Shown here: positions 1-9,967 of the stretch, piece by piece
How the letters are laid out: each line of letters starts with the position of its first letter
How positions within the stretch are numbered: the stretch's first letter is position 1
Assembly: GCF_003600835.1 (NCBI RefSeq)
Contig: NZ_NQYC01000001.1
Location: 1,940,001-2,004,000 of the forward strand
Length of the DNA: 64,000 bases
DNA from: Bacillus sp. PK3_68
Lineage (GTDB): Bacteria; Bacillota; Bacilli; Bacillales; Domibacillaceae
Direction: 5' to 3'
The notes under the pieces: model-generated
Seen by the model: the letters and a program-made list of their open reading frames with translations, nothing else
The model's database searches: none
Told to the model about the DNA's origin: nothing
Translations under genes and position numbers: made by a program

Positions 1-2739
1 TTTTGCCTGCTCAGCAGAATCACCGCGCACTAAACAGTAAACGTTAGCTTCCGTTTGCGATAGTAATTGCTGTAAAATATGAGATCCTAAATAACCGGTT
101 GCTCCCGTTAACAGTACGTGTTGAGTCGCAAGCAACTGAGCTGAATTTCCAGAGCCAATCTTTATTGGCCTTTCCGGTAAATCAATGATTTCATGAACAG
201 CGGCTGTTTTTTCAGTATTTGCTGTAACAGCGGATAACTCTAGCGCCCGGGAAGCAAGTTCAGCGATGGTCGGATACATAAAAAAGTCATTAATTTTTAG
301 TTGAGGATACTCTGGTTTTAATAGAACGAGAGTTTCCAGGATTTTAAGCGAGTGACCACCGATTTCGAAGAAGTTATCGTAAATATCGATAGCAGGCAGC
401 TTTAAAGTTGTCTTCCATGCTTCTGAAATTACCTTTTCTATTTTTGTCCGCGGTAAATTCTTAGCAACTGTCTGCTCTTGTTTCATGAGCTCATAAGTTG
501 ATAAAGTCCGTCGGTCAATTTTCCCGGAAGGCGAGACCGGCATTTCCTTTATATATTGAATATAAGTCGGCACCATATACTTAGGTAGCTTCTGCAAAAG
601 AAAATCCCGTATTTCTAATTGAGATAATTCCTCTCCTGCCACACTTGTATAGAAAGCTGCAAGAACATTTAGCCCATCTTCATCCACTTTGGGAATGATG
701 GCTGCATCTTTTATCAGCTCATAACTCGTCAACGCGTCCTCTACTTCACCAATTTCAATACGGTGTCCTCGGATTTTTATCTGAGAATCTTTTCGACTCA
801 CATATTCAATTTCTCCAGAAGGCAGCAGTCGAACGATGTCTCCTGACCGGTACAGAACAGAACTAAATGGGTCATTGAATATATTCGGAACAAATGCAGC
901 CTCCGTCTTATCAGGCTGATTCAGATACTCACGTGCTACTCCTGCCGAACTGATAAGCAGCTCGCCCGGCACACCAATCGGACACAATTGATTTTCATCA
1001 TTTACGATATAAACAGCATGGTTATGGAGTGGATGCCCAATTGGTACGGTAGGCGTATCTAGCATTTCCTCGTTTACTTTATAAAAAGCAGACATAACCG
1101 TACATTCCGTTGGCCCGTACATATTGTATATAGCAATATGCTTGCCGAATTTTTCATGGAAAGCGAAAGCTGTTTCCATGATTAATGCTTCGCCGCCAAT
1201 TGTAATTTGACGAATATTTTTAAACTTTTTAACTCCTTCACTTGAAAGCTTTGCGACCAGTTCATTAAAAAAGATGGTCGGCAAGATAGCGATAGATGTT
1301 ACTCCCTCTCGCTCAATAGCCTCTGCAAAAGCTTCCACTGACATTCTTTCTTCGTCGGAAAGCAAATATAGTCGTGCTCCGTTAAATAGCGCGCTGAACG
1401 TATCATAAATAGAAGCATCAAAGCTATAAGGCGCAAATTGGCAAAGAACATCCTTCTCCGTAAATGTCATTTCCTGTGTAGACCAGTTAATTAAATTGAT
1501 CACACCTCGATGGCGGATGAGCGTGCCCTTAGGCCGTCCTGTAGAGCCTGATGTATAAATCACATAAGCGAGCTGTTCAGATGACGCTTCTACCTCAATA
1601 GAACTGCAAGGATACGCCGCAAAATCGGTCTCTGAAAAAATAGAGTATTTTTTGCCTTGAGGCAGCAATTCTCTAAATGAATCAACATAAGCAGAATCCA
1701 CCAGGGCAATGGACGAATTCGTATCTTTTATAATGTAACTGTTGCGTTCAACTGGATGATCCGGATCAAGCGGTACATAGGCTCCGCCTGCTTTTAACAC
1801 GCCGAGTATGGAAACGATGGTTCCAATGCTTCTTTTCATAAAAATAGGCACGAGCTCCTCTTTAGTTAAACCTTTTTGCAAAAGCATGTGCGCTACTTGA
1901 TTTGATTGTTCTTCCAGCTCTGCATAAGTGATGCTGAATCCGTTGGAAGAAACGGCTGTTTGATCCGGAAAACGCTCAGCTGTTTTTGAGAATACTTGAT
2001 GGATCACTGTGCCTTCGTTAAATGAAGCAGCCGTTTCATTTAAACGCTTATACATCATTTTCTCTTCAGTCGTAATGATAGGAATCGATTGAAAAGGAAC
2101 ATTCAGATCGTCAGCGTTTAATATAAATTCGACAATATTTTCAAAGTACGCAGAAAATCGTTTGATCGTTTCTTCCATAAAAAGGGAGGAGTTATATTCA
2201 ATTAACAATGATAAATCCGCGCCATCGGTAAACAGCCCAAAACCTAGATTCGTTTGTTCTATTCCAGGAAGGTTGCCAAAAGAGAAAGTTGTATAGTAAC
2301 CGGGCTCCTCCTCTTTCTTGAGCACTTCCCTCCAGTTAAAGTGCTGATGCAAAGAGACATCTTCTACTTTTTGTGCCACTTGATTAAGAACATCCGCTAA
2401 TGATTGGCAACCCGCAAAATTTGCTCTTATGGGTGCGATACTTTCTCCGTCAACAGATATTCCGAGCATGATTTCTTCTTCATTCGCCAACCGATGCAGC
2501 AAAAAGAGATACGCAGAAATAAAGAACGTACGAAAGCTGCTATTATTTCTTTCTGCCCATGTAAATACATCTTTTACAGCGCATGATTCCAATGGCATAG
2601 AGAAGGTTTGAAACTGACTCTCTTTCAAGAGATGTTTTTGCTTATCAAGCGGCAGGTTCAAAGGCGGCAGCGGACTTTTCAATTCCTTCTCCCAATAATC
2701 TTTTGATGTCATTTCTGAAGAAAGTAAAACTTGGGACAT
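1..2739 (-). CDS. NRPS-like enzyme: truncated condensation-adenylation-carrier-thioester reductase (C-terminus outside window)
   Basis: The frame is open for 913 codons from an ATG at 2739 to the window edge. GGAGG at 2749-2753 precedes an ATGAATGAATG run holding ATGs in all three frames; only the last, 9 nt from GGAGG, opens this frame. Residues 1-205 resemble only the C-terminal lobe of a condensation domain (start DYWEKELKSPLPPLNLP) with no HHxxxDG. An adenylation domain follows: YTSGSTGRPKG near 398, MYGPTE near 540, PVSPSGKIDRR near 735. The carrier site is GGHSL near 795, then a Rossmann start VLLTGATGYLGS near 880, as in thioester reductase domains. The order matches alpha-aminoadipate reductase (Lys2) and reductase-ended NRPSs, which release an aldehyde or alcohol. 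Approximate specificity residues read D-A-Y-I-T-G-M-V-M; I do not assign a substrate. Confidence 0.85.
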   Translation of the reverse strand, partial: MSQVLLSSEMTSKDYWEKELKSPLPPLNLPLDKQKHLLKESQFQTFSMPLESCAVKDVFTWAERNNSSFRTFFISAYLFLLHRLANEEEIMLGISVDGESIAPIRANFAGCQSLADVLNQVAQKVEDVSLHQHFNWREVLKKEEEPGYYTTFSFGNLPGIEQTNLGFGLFTDGADLSLLIEYNSSLFMEETIKRFSAYFENIVEFILNADDLNVPFQSIPIITTEEKMMYKRLNETAASFNEGTVIHQVFSKTAERFPDQTAVSSNGFSITYAELEEQSNQVAHMLLQKGLTKEELVPIFMKRSIGTIVSILGVLKAGGAYVPLDPDHPVERNSYIIKDTNSSIALVDSAYVDSFRELLPQGKKYSIFSETDFAAYPCSSIEVEASSEQLAYVIYTSGSTGRPKGTLIRHRGVINLINWSTQEMTFTEKDVLCQFAPYSFDASIYDTFSALFNGARLYLLSDEERMSVEAFAEAIEREGVTSIAILPTIFFNELVAKLSSEGVKKFKNIRQITIGGEALIMETAFAFHEKFGKHIAIYNMYGPTECTVMSAFYKVNEEMLDTPTVPIGHPLHNHAVYIVNDENQLCPIGVPGELLISSAGVAREYLNQPDKTEAAFVPNIFNDPFSSVLYRSGDIVRLLPSGEIEYVSRKDSQIKIRGHRIEIGEVEDALTSYELIKDAAIIPKVDEDGLNVLAAFYTSVAGEELSQLEIRDFLLQKLPKYMVPTYIQYIKEMPVSPSGKIDRRTLSTYELMKQEQTVAKNLPRTKIEKVISEAWKTTLKLPAIDIYDNFFEIGGHSLKILETLVLLKPEYPQLKINDFFMYPTIAELASRALELSAVTANTEKTAAVHEIIDLPERPIKIGSGNSAQLLATQHVLLTGATGYLGSHILQQLLSQTEANVYCLVRGDSAEQAK

Positions 2740-2763
2740 TCATTCATACCTCCAATATCGTTG

Positions 2764-4509
2764 TTAAATTTTGAACATAGAAATGGATTGCTGTAGCTTT
2801 TGGAAGAGCTTGTTCATCTCCTCAGCATCGTCAGCAATAAGCTCCATGTTCCCTTTTTGTGCTTCAGTCATTTGGCTAATACCTGCAGAAGTCTCCGTGT
2901 TATGTTTGGCAATGCCGCTTAATTGCTCAATAACAGAAGCTACTTCCTCAGACTCGGCAGCAACTTGCTGAGTAGAAGCAGAAATTTCTTGGACCTGACT
3001 GCTTACCTTGTGAATATCATCCATAATGTGGGCAAATATTTGTGTCAGTTCACCGCTGCTATTCACGCTAGTTGAAACAGTCTCTACTCCAACAGAAATG
3101 GATGAAACGGCTTTATCTACCTCATTCTGAATAATAGAAATTAGCCCCTTAATTTGCTCCGCTGATATACGGGATTGTTCTGCAAGTTTGCGGACTTCGT
3201 CGGCCACTACTGCAAACCCCTTACCATGCTCACCTGCCCGTGCCGCCTCAATCGCTGCGTTTAAGGCAAGTAAATTTGTTTGTTCAGCAATCTCACTAAT
3301 CAAATTAACAATCCCGGAAATTTCAGTGGACTTCTCATCTAACTGTTGAAGTGCCTGAGAGGAGTTTCCAACGGATTGTTCTGCTGAATTCATTTGTGAA
3401 ATAATATCCTTTACTGCTTTGTTCCCTTTTTGAGCGCGAGTTTCTAACTCTTCTGCTTTACTGCTGACGTCAGCTGAATAATCGGCTATGGCTGAAATCC
3501 CTGAAACAATTTCATTGATGGAGGAAGAACTATCGATCGTAGCCGTTTCCTGATTCTTCATCTGCTCTGAAATTTGCTGTAATTCAGATACAACGAAACT
3601 GTAATGGTCGCTCCCTTCCTTAACAGCTTCAGAAAGCTTTCCGGAATAGTCGGCGTTGCGCTCGTATGCTTCCTTGATCGCCTGGATAATTTGATGCATA
3701 GCAACCACCATTTCATTGAACTTCTTGTTCAATCTTCCAATCTCATCGTCGCCTTCTTTCAATGAGATCTCAAAGCTTCCTTGGCTAAATTTCTCGATGC
3801 CCTCCCCTAATTCTCTGAGAGGAAGAATAGACTTGCGCACAAGATAGAACTGCACGGTTAACAAAATAGCAAGAATAATTAAAAGAGCAAGAGAGCTGTA
3901 TAAGAGTAAATCTTTCTTTCCTTTAGCCACAATACTTGCATCAATATCAATTCCATAGTAAGCAGTGATTTTTCCTTGTTCATTTTTGAATGGCTTTAAA
4001 ACGGACATCCATGTACCGTAATCATCCGTATAAACATCTGTATAAATGACCTCTCCTGTAGACAGCATTTTTCTGACCGAATCGCTGATCACTTTTGGCT
4101 GTTCATATAAATCACCTATATTTAAATCTGCCTCTTTAAACGTTTCTAAGACAGCTGTTGGCATAGAAATAATTGAAGTTTTATTTCCACCCTCCAGTTC
4201 AGTTCCAAATATATAGGCCTGAGAAACTTGCGGATTGTTCGCAGAGACTGTATCAAAATAGCTCCGAAGTTTTTTATGAACACTTGAATTCTCATTGCTA
4301 TCTGATGCTGCCTCCATGATTTCTTCACTATTAAGATTTTGGGAAGTGCCGGACATAATTTTCGTTGCTTGGCTATGTACTTGCGATTCAAGTACTTGTC
4401 CTTGAATGACATAACTACAAACAATAAGTGTAAGACCAACTAAAAAAATATTTAACATTGATGTGGCTAGTATTCTCGCTAAAAAACTCTTTCTAAGTAA
4501 TCCAAACAT
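2764..4509 (-). CDS. methyl-accepting chemotaxis protein
   Basis: Transmembrane chemoreceptor that senses a ligand outside the cell and controls CheA. The 581-residue protein has a first membrane helix near residues 8-30, an extracellular sensor of about 170 residues, a second helix near 203-225 ([17 protein letters not shown]), a HAMP linker, and a long coiled-coil signalling domain with the conserved hairpin tip ([19 protein letters not shown], then [10 protein letters not shown]). A longer frame to 4593 exists, but the ATG at 4509 has GGAG 7 nt upstream and begins just before the first helix. It lies directly upstream of the NRPS-like gene on the same strand with a 24-bp gap, so some co-transcription is possible. 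Ligand unknown. Confidence 0.92.
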   Translation of the reverse strand: MFGLLRKSFLARILATSMLNIFLVGLTLIVCSYVIQGQVLESQVHSQATKIMSGTSQNLNSEEIMEAASDSNENSSVHKKLRSYFDTVSANNPQVSQAYIFGTELEGGNKTSIISMPTAVLETFKEADLNIGDLYEQPKVISDSVRKMLSTGEVIYTDVYTDDYGTWMSVLKPFKNEQGKITAYYGIDIDASIVAKGKKDLLLYSSLALLIILAILLTVQFYLVRKSILPLRELGEGIEKFSQGSFEISLKEGDDEIGRLNKKFNEMVVAMHQIIQAIKEAYERNADYSGKLSEAVKEGSDHYSFVVSELQQISEQMKNQETATIDSSSSINEIVSGISAIADYSADVSSKAEELETRAQKGNKAVKDIISQMNSAEQSVGNSSQALQQLDEKSTEISGIVNLISEIAEQTNLLALNAAIEAARAGEHGKGFAVVADEVRKLAEQSRISAEQIKGLISIIQNEVDKAVSSISVGVETVSTSVNSSGELTQIFAHIMDDIHKVSSQVQEISASTQQVAAESEEVASVIEQLSGIAKHNTETSAGISQMTEAQKGNMELIADDAEEMNKLFQKLQQSISMFKI

Positions 4510-4807
4510 TTTGCTTCTCCATTCCTGTTGTATTTGGCTAAAAGATGGCTGTCGATTCATATAAAAAAGACCGTCCAAATTCCTACAGAACACTCTGAAC
4601 TTTAAAAGCTTTATTTATAATACTGGTGATTATCCCCTCGTTTCCAATCTATACAAACAGGTATATAAACCTTATCAAAAGGTTAAAAATAGGGTATTAT
4701 AACCTAATATCCCCGTTAATAAATTAGTATCTTTTACCCAGAACATATTCTAGCACACACCTTTCAAATTTCAACAAATTCCGCCAAAATAGAGACATTT
4801 TTCCTAC

Positions 4808-4858
4808 AAAAAGAGTGGGGCAACAAGCTGTTTAATAGCTTGTTGCCCCACTCTTTTT
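4808..4858 (-). terminator. Rho-independent terminator of the adh-aldH operon
   Basis: A 19-bp perfect stem (4811-4829 with 4837-4855, loop of 7) lies 40 bp after the aldehyde dehydrogenase stop. On the minus strand it is followed by a T-run. The rest of 4510-4810, upstream of the chemoreceptor, is AT-rich and holds no gene I can support. Confidence 0.85.
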
Positions 4859-4898
4859 ATCTATCACATAGCTCTTAATGAAGCGAAAAATTAACTAT

Positions 4899-6371
4899 TT
4901 ACACGCCGTACCAGTTCAATCCTTCCTTGCCAAGGTCAACCCACACATGTTTTGTTTCCGTATACATATCCATCGCTTGTATACCAAGCTCACGGCCGAA
5001 TCCACTTTGCTTCGTGCCGCCAAATGGCGCCGTGCTATCCAGCATACTAAATGTGTTGACATATACTGTGCCCGCTTTTAAGCCGCGCGCCATACGATGA
5101 GCCCGCTTTAGATCATTCGTCCAAACGCCAGATGCCAGACCATAGAGTGTGTCGTTCGCTTTTTTCAATGCGTCTTCTTCGTCCTTGAAACGAATAACTG
5201 AAACGACCGGTCCAAAAATTTCCTCCCGGGCAATGGTCATTTGGTTAGTAACGTTTTCAAAAATTGTCGGCGTATAATAATAACCTCCGTCAGCTCCTTT
5301 AAAGCGCTCCCCGCCTGTTGTCAGTTGTGCTCCCTGCTCGAGGCCGGCAGCGACATATTGCTCGATTCTCTTCAGCTGCTGCTCAGATACTTGTGGCCCC
5401 ATTTGTGTAGACTGCTCGAGCGGATTGCCGACACGGATGCTCTGCACCTTTCTCACATACTCACTCATGAACTTGTCGTAGACGCTCTCCTGAACGAACA
5501 AGCGAGAACCAGCAGCGCATACTTGCCCTTGTGCAAAGTAGATGCCAAACATAGAACCATTTACCGCATCTTCTATATTGGCATCCTCAAAAACAATATT
5601 CGGCGACTTGCCGCCAAGCTCAAGGCTTACCGGCTTTAAATTTTGACTGGCTGCCTGCATGATCAAGCGCCCTGTCGCAGTAGAACCGGTGAAAGCAATC
5701 TTATCTACTTGTGGATGAGAAGACAGTGCCGCCCCAGCATCCGCACCAAAACCAGGTACGACATTAATCACTCCATCCGGAATGCCTGCTTCTTGAAATA
5801 ACTTCACCATTTCCAAAATACTGACAGGTGTCTGTTCTGCCGGCTTAATTACAATCGTGTTACCCGCAGCAAGTGCCGGTGCCAATTTCCACATTGTCAG
5901 CATAAGCGGGAAGTTCCACGGTACAATAGCGCCAATCACACCAAGCGGCTCTTTGAGTGTATAATTAAAACGGCCGGCCGGAGAAGCAAGCGTTTCTCCT
6001 TGCACTTTATTGGCAAGTCCAGCGTAAAACTCCAATACATCGATGGTAGCCGGCATCGCAATAAAGGTCGTCTCATTAATGGGCAGCCCATTGTCCTCTG
6101 ACTCAATGGCTGCAAGTTTATTTGCATTTTCCCAAAGCAGCTGGGCCGCTTTATAAAGTAGCCGCCCACGATCGCTCGGAGCCATTTCTGCCCACGGACC
6201 GGATTCGAATGCACGGCGCGCTGCCTTGACAGCACGGTCAATATCTTCTTTTCCACCTTCCGCTACTATAGCATGGACTTCCCCTGTCCCCGGATTTACC
6301 GATTCGAATGTTTTTCCTGATGCGCTGTCTGTCCACTTCCCATCAATAAATAGCTGATATTGCTTTACCAT
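4899..6371 (-). CDS. NAD(P)-dependent aldehyde dehydrogenase
   Basis: Oxidises an aldehyde to its acid with NAD(P). The 490 residues are full length for the ALDH superfamily. Visible motifs are the cofactor-site PWNFPL, the glutamate motif LELGGKSPN, the catalytic cysteine in GQVCAAGSRLFV, and the C-terminal FGGTKQSGFGRELG. It resembles Bacillus DhaS and betaine-aldehyde-type enzymes; the substrate cannot be read from sequence. The ATG follows the stop of the upstream alcohol dehydrogenase with no gap, and GGGAG lies inside the end of that gene, so the two are translationally coupled. The pair would convert an alcohol to an acid through an aldehyde. Confidence 0.93.
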   Translation of the reverse strand: MVKQYQLFIDGKWTDSASGKTFESVNPGTGEVHAIVAEGGKEDIDRAVKAARRAFESGPWAEMAPSDRGRLLYKAAQLLWENANKLAAIESEDNGLPINETTFIAMPATIDVLEFYAGLANKVQGETLASPAGRFNYTLKEPLGVIGAIVPWNFPLMLTMWKLAPALAAGNTIVIKPAEQTPVSILEMVKLFQEAGIPDGVINVVPGFGADAGAALSSHPQVDKIAFTGSTATGRLIMQAASQNLKPVSLELGGKSPNIVFEDANIEDAVNGSMFGIYFAQGQVCAAGSRLFVQESVYDKFMSEYVRKVQSIRVGNPLEQSTQMGPQVSEQQLKRIEQYVAAGLEQGAQLTTGGERFKGADGGYYYTPTIFENVTNQMTIAREEIFGPVVSVIRFKDEEDALKKANDTLYGLASGVWTNDLKRAHRMARGLKAGTVYVNTFSMLDSTAPFGGTKQSGFGRELGIQAMDMYTETKHVWVDLGKEGLNWYGV

Positions 6372-7546
6372 TTATACTCCCGCCTTTCTTGCTGAATAAG
6401 CAAGTTCTAACAATTTCATAACCTCTTCTTCGTTTACCTCTCTCGGATTTACCATCGTGCTGATCTCTTCATTTAATGTTGCCTTCGCCAGCTGTTCAAA
6501 CTGTTCACGTTTCACGCCAGCCTCTTCCAATGTAGGAATATTAATTGCCTTCGACAGGCTTCTCACCGCTTCTACCGCTTGGTTGGCCGCTTCTTCATCA
6601 GAGAGCCCCCTATCGGCAATCCCATCACCTGAGCAATATCTTTAAAACGCTTTTGTACCGTTGCATCCTGAGCGTTATATTCCATCACATCCGGAAGCAT
6701 GCATGCATTTGCTACACCATGCGGAAGACCGCAATACACGCTGAGCGGATGAGCAATGGCATGAACCAAACCTAGAAGAGCAGAGTTAAAGGCATAGGCT
6801 GCCATCATGCTGCCGAGCAGCATGTTTGTGCGCGCCTCGATATTGCTGCCGTTTTTATAAGCTTCTTCTAAGTTGTTATAAATAAGCTCCACTGCCTTTA
6901 AAGAGTTGATCTCACTCGGTACTGAAGCAAGCTTGGAAACATATGATTCAATTGCATGCGTAAGGGCATCCATACCAGTTGCTGCTGTGACAGCGGGCGG
7001 CAGACCCACTGTTAACTCTGGATCAACTAACGCAACATCTGCTCCGCAGTGGCGGCCGCCAATAACCATCTTTTTGGCTCCTTTTGTATCTGTAATAACC
7101 GTAACAGCCGTTACCTCGCTTCCAGTTCCAGCCGTTGTAGGAATAGCGATTAATGGCTTGGTTGGATTTTTCACCAGGTTCAACCCTTCATACTGATGGA
7201 TCGGGCCCGGATTTGTCGTTAATACGTTAATTGCCTTGGCCGCGTCGATCGGACTGCCCCCACCAATGGCTATGATTGCGTCTACGTTTTCCTGTACAGC
7301 TAAATCAGCGCCTTCTTCCAAAATCGTATCTGGCGGGTTAGGCACAACATTGGCAAACTCTATAATGGTTACGCCGCTTTCTTCTAAATATGTAAACACC
7401 TGATCAATAATCCCTGCCTGCTTAACCCCTTGATCATATACACACAATACTTTTTTAGCATGTAATTCTGCGAGCACTTCCCCAATCTTTTTTACACTGC
7501 CCGCACCAAAAGTAACCTGGCTTGGAATACCAAATTCAAATTCCAT
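6372..7546 (-). pseudogene. iron-containing alcohol dehydrogenase, frameshifted as read
   Basis: Group III (iron-type) alcohol dehydrogenase. The NAD motif GGGSPIDAAKAI, TTAGTGSEVT, and metal-site segments MDALTHAIESYVSK and GLVHAIAHPL...GLPHGVANA are present. The ATG at 7546 is preferred over a GTG at 7564 because AGGGGAG lies just upstream of it. The frame breaks at a C5 run (G5 on the coding strand), 6606-6610: after MGLPIGG it goes out of frame and stops at 6572, while the expected C-terminus (LSDEEAANQAVEAV..., ending 6372) continues in another frame. One extra G restores a protein of about 390 residues. A sequencing or assembly indel is more likely than decay, since everything else is intact. 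Confidence 0.88.
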
Positions 7547-7582
7547 TTCTCTCTCCCCTTTCACTCATTTACTCTCTTATTA

Positions 7583-7597
7583 GCAACTTCTGTGCCA
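7583..7597 (-). promoter_or_regulatory. sigma-54 (-24/-12) promoter of the adh-aldH operon
   Basis: The minus strand reads TGGCACAGAAGTTGC, an exact TGGCAC-N5-TTGC match, 37 bp upstream of the adh ATG. A sigma-54 activator gene is divergent from it and rpoN lies at 55.5-56.8 kb in this window. Confidence 0.92.
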
Positions 7598-7647
7598 ATA
7601 GAACGTCCCTTGTGTTTATTGCCTTCGTAAGCACCGTTTTTTTCTAC

Positions 7648-7706
7648 TGTCACAAAAAGTGACACTTTTTCTGTGTTACTCTGTGACATTGCCCCTTTTC
7701 GTGACA
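7648..7706. promoter_or_regulatory. probable upstream activator sites (TGTCAC/GTGACA repeats)
   Basis: A perfect inverted repeat, TGTCAC-AAAAA-GTGACA (7648-7664), is followed by further GTGACA copies at 7683-7688 and 7701-7706. They lie 50-110 bp upstream of the sigma-54 promoter, the usual enhancer position, and also between the activator gene and its target. Binding by the activator at 7784 is inferred. Confidence 0.65.
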
Positions 7707-7783
7707 AGCAGTTTATAAAATAAATGGATTATAGTATAATTATTAGAAAATTCATTACTTTATAGTGAGGCGAGACCCAAAAG

Positions 7784-9547
7784 ATGATTAGAAATGCGCT
7801 GAACGATAAGCAAACATGGCTAAAATATTCTTGGAGACGCTGTCAAGACCTTGGATTCGACCGGAACGGCAAGCCCATTTTTTATCAAGCGGAAGGAAAT
7901 TTGCTTAAGGAGTTGCTGGAGAAAAATGAAAGACTCATTCGTGCCTCAGAAGCCGTATTCCGGCAGCTCGATCAATTTCTAAAAGACTATCACTATCGAG
8001 CAGACCTGCTTGATCATGAAGGCTACATTTTGCATTCGTATGGAGTAATAAGTGAACCTGGCCTCATGAATAATCCTGCGCTGGCAATCGGCACATGCTG
8101 GGGAGAAACTTTTCGCGGAACAAATGCAGTCAGCTTCAGCATTGAGCACAAAATGCCCGTCAATATCCATGGAAGTGAGCACTTTTTTCTAGAAAATCAA
8201 GTGCTGACTTGTTCGGCAAGCCCTATTTTTGATGAGGCCGGACAAGTGACCGCAGTCGTCAACTTCAGTTCACGCAGTTCGAATATACAGGATAATGCTT
8301 TAATTATGGCTATGCTTGCTGCCGATGCGATTGGTTATCGGCTGCTAACCGAACATGTAAAAGTAGAAAATGAACTGCTTATCCGGGAAACAGAAAAACT
8401 AAGCAGCTCCCACTCCCAAGGGATTGTCACTGTAAATGCAGACAGTCACATTATTTATGCTAACAAAAAAGCAAAGAAGCTGTTGGGAAACAATTGTATT
8501 GGAACCGCTTTTAATCCCTCTTCGTTACATACAGAATCTATTTATCCAACATCCGGTTATTGTTCAAGACGTTCCTACATGATCAAACCTCACACCTCTG
8601 CCCGTAAAAGTTACACCTTTGACCGGATGATTGCCGAATGCCCGAAAGTTAAACAGGTCATCCAACTCTCCCAGAGGGCAGCGGCTACCGATTTTTCACT
8701 TTTTATTCATGGAGAAAGCGGAACAGGCAAAGAATTATTTGCTCAATCCGTTCATCAGGCAAGCATGCGTGCAGACAAACCTTTTGTCGCCGTCAATTGC
8801 AGTGCTTTAGCTAAAAATTTAATTGAGAGCGAACTCTTCGGCTATAAAAAAGGCGCTTTTACAGGAGCGGACCATGCTGGCAGTCTCGGAAAATTCCGCG
8901 CGGCGGACGGGGGCACTCTCTTCCTCGATGAAATTGGCGACATGCCGCTGCAGGCACAAAGCGCACTTCTTCGTGTTCTTGAGGAACGGGAAGTGATGCC
9001 CGTCGGTGATCATCAGAGTTATCCTGTTGATGTTCGCATCATTGCAGCTACTCATCGAAATTTACTGGAGGAAACGAAAAAAGGGTCATTCCGTGCCGAC
9101 CTTTATTATCGTTTAAATGAAATCTGCCTGAACATTCCCCCATTGAGAGAGCGGGGAGACATTATTCAGCTCGCCCGCCATTTTCTCATAGGGCTATCCG
9201 GCCGCTCTCAGCAATTTACTAATGAAGCAGAAAACATGCTGCTTAGCTATGACTGGCCCGGCAATGTCCGCGAGTTAAAAAATGTTGTGACACAGGCTAG
9301 TTTTCTCGCTGATGGCCGTTGGATTGATACTCATCACTTAAAATTGCAGACAACACCGAAAAGAGCATCGACAGTCGCTGCTCCGAGCTTTCCACCCTCG
9401 GCCTATACGTTGGAGGAAGCGGAAAAGCTACTAATCGAACAAGCTTTAAAAACACATAACAGCAACATTTCGCAAGCTGCCAAACAGCTAGGCATATCAA
9501 GAAATACGCTTTATCGTAAATTGAAAGCCTATGAATATACAGAATAA
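7784..9547 (+). CDS. sigma-54-dependent transcriptional activator, AcoR type
   Basis: Bacterial enhancer-binding protein of 587 residues. The N-terminal 190 residues look like a GAF-type sensor, followed by a PAS-like stretch. The AAA+ domain has Walker A GESGTGKE (near 309), the sigma-54 contact loop GAFTGA (near 355) and Walker B GGTLFLDEIGD. The C-terminus is a Fis-type helix-turn-helix (NISQAAKQLGISRNTLYRKLK, best read as two parts around GIS). It is divergent from the adh-aldH operon, whose promoter is sigma-54 type, so it most likely activates that operon in response to the alcohol, aldehyde or a related compound. The start has only a distant GTGAGG. A TATAAT at 7734-7739 may be its own -10. 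Confidence 0.93.
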   Translation: MIRNALNDKQTWLKYSWRRCQDLGFDRNGKPIFYQAEGNLLKELLEKNERLIRASEAVFRQLDQFLKDYHYRADLLDHEGYILHSYGVISEPGLMNNPALAIGTCWGETFRGTNAVSFSIEHKMPVNIHGSEHFFLENQVLTCSASPIFDEAGQVTAVVNFSSRSSNIQDNALIMAMLAADAIGYRLLTEHVKVENELLIRETEKLSSSHSQGIVTVNADSHIIYANKKAKKLLGNNCIGTAFNPSSLHTESIYPTSGYCSRRSYMIKPHTSARKSYTFDRMIAECPKVKQVIQLSQRAAATDFSLFIHGESGTGKELFAQSVHQASMRADKPFVAVNCSALAKNLIESELFGYKKGAFTGADHAGSLGKFRAADGGTLFLDEIGDMPLQAQSALLRVLEEREVMPVGDHQSYPVDVRIIAATHRNLLEETKKGSFRADLYYRLNEICLNIPPLRERGDIIQLARHFLIGLSGRSQQFTNEAENMLLSYDWPGNVRELKNVVTQASFLADGRWIDTHHLKLQTTPKRASTVAAPSFPPSAYTLEEAEKLLIEQALKTHNSNISQAAKQLGISRNTLYRKLKAYEYTE

Positions 9548-9591
9548 ACAGCAAAGCTGAGTCGGCAATTCCGCTCAGCTTTGCTGTTTAT
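9544..9591. terminator. bidirectional terminator
   Basis: An 18-bp perfect stem (9544-9561 with 9574-9591) lies between the convergent activator and GIY-YIG genes. It overlaps the end of both reading frames. Confidence 0.85.
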
Positions 9592-9946
9592 CATTTGGCT
9601 TTTCCCGGTTATATCCACGCTCGCCGTAAGGTTCCAATTTGGCGAGCCACTTGTCCTCCAGTCTCTCCAGCTCTTTCTTTTCGTCAAAATAGCCCGTTTC
9701 TTTCTTTTTTAAGACCTCCAGCACTTCAAATTCAAAAGTATCTTGGCCAAACTCTTTCCACTCACTTTGCAGATGTTTATTTGTGTTTGTGCCCACCTCT
9801 AATTCAAAACGTTTTCCATTGAGCGTTTTTAAATTTCTTGTACTGCCGATAAACACCTTGCCATTCTTCTTATTTTTAATCTGGTAAATGCCCGCTTCAA
9901 TTTTCGTTTCTTTATATTGTTGTTTTAGTATTTTTTTTCGATCCAT
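9575..9946 (-). CDS. GIY-YIG nuclease-family protein
   Basis: A 123-residue protein whose first third carries GIYQIKNKKNGKVFIGSTRN, the GIY...(Y/F)IG pattern of the GIY-YIG fold with the following arginine. It is a stand-alone small member, not a UvrC or homing enzyme. It sits 21 bp downstream of a DUF2087 gene on the same strand, an arrangement that suggests one transcript. Whether it cuts DNA is unknown; the tyrosine of YIG is phenylalanine here. Confidence 0.8.
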   Translation of the reverse strand: MDRKKILKQQYKETKIEAGIYQIKNKKNGKVFIGSTRNLKTLNGKRFELEVGTNTNKHLQSEWKEFGQDTFEFEVLEVLKKKETGYFDEKKELERLEDKWLAKLEPYGERGYNREKPNDKQQS

Positions 9947-9967
9947 GATGGATGCTCCTTTGTATCT

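Noticed and set aside
4600-4770. Possible sigma-D promoter for the chemoreceptor
   Set aside because: A GGGGATAT resembles the -10, but no TAAA lies at the required 15-bp spacing.
5241-5639. 132-codon plus-strand frame opposite the aldehyde dehydrogenase
   Set aside because: Shadow of a well-conserved coding region.
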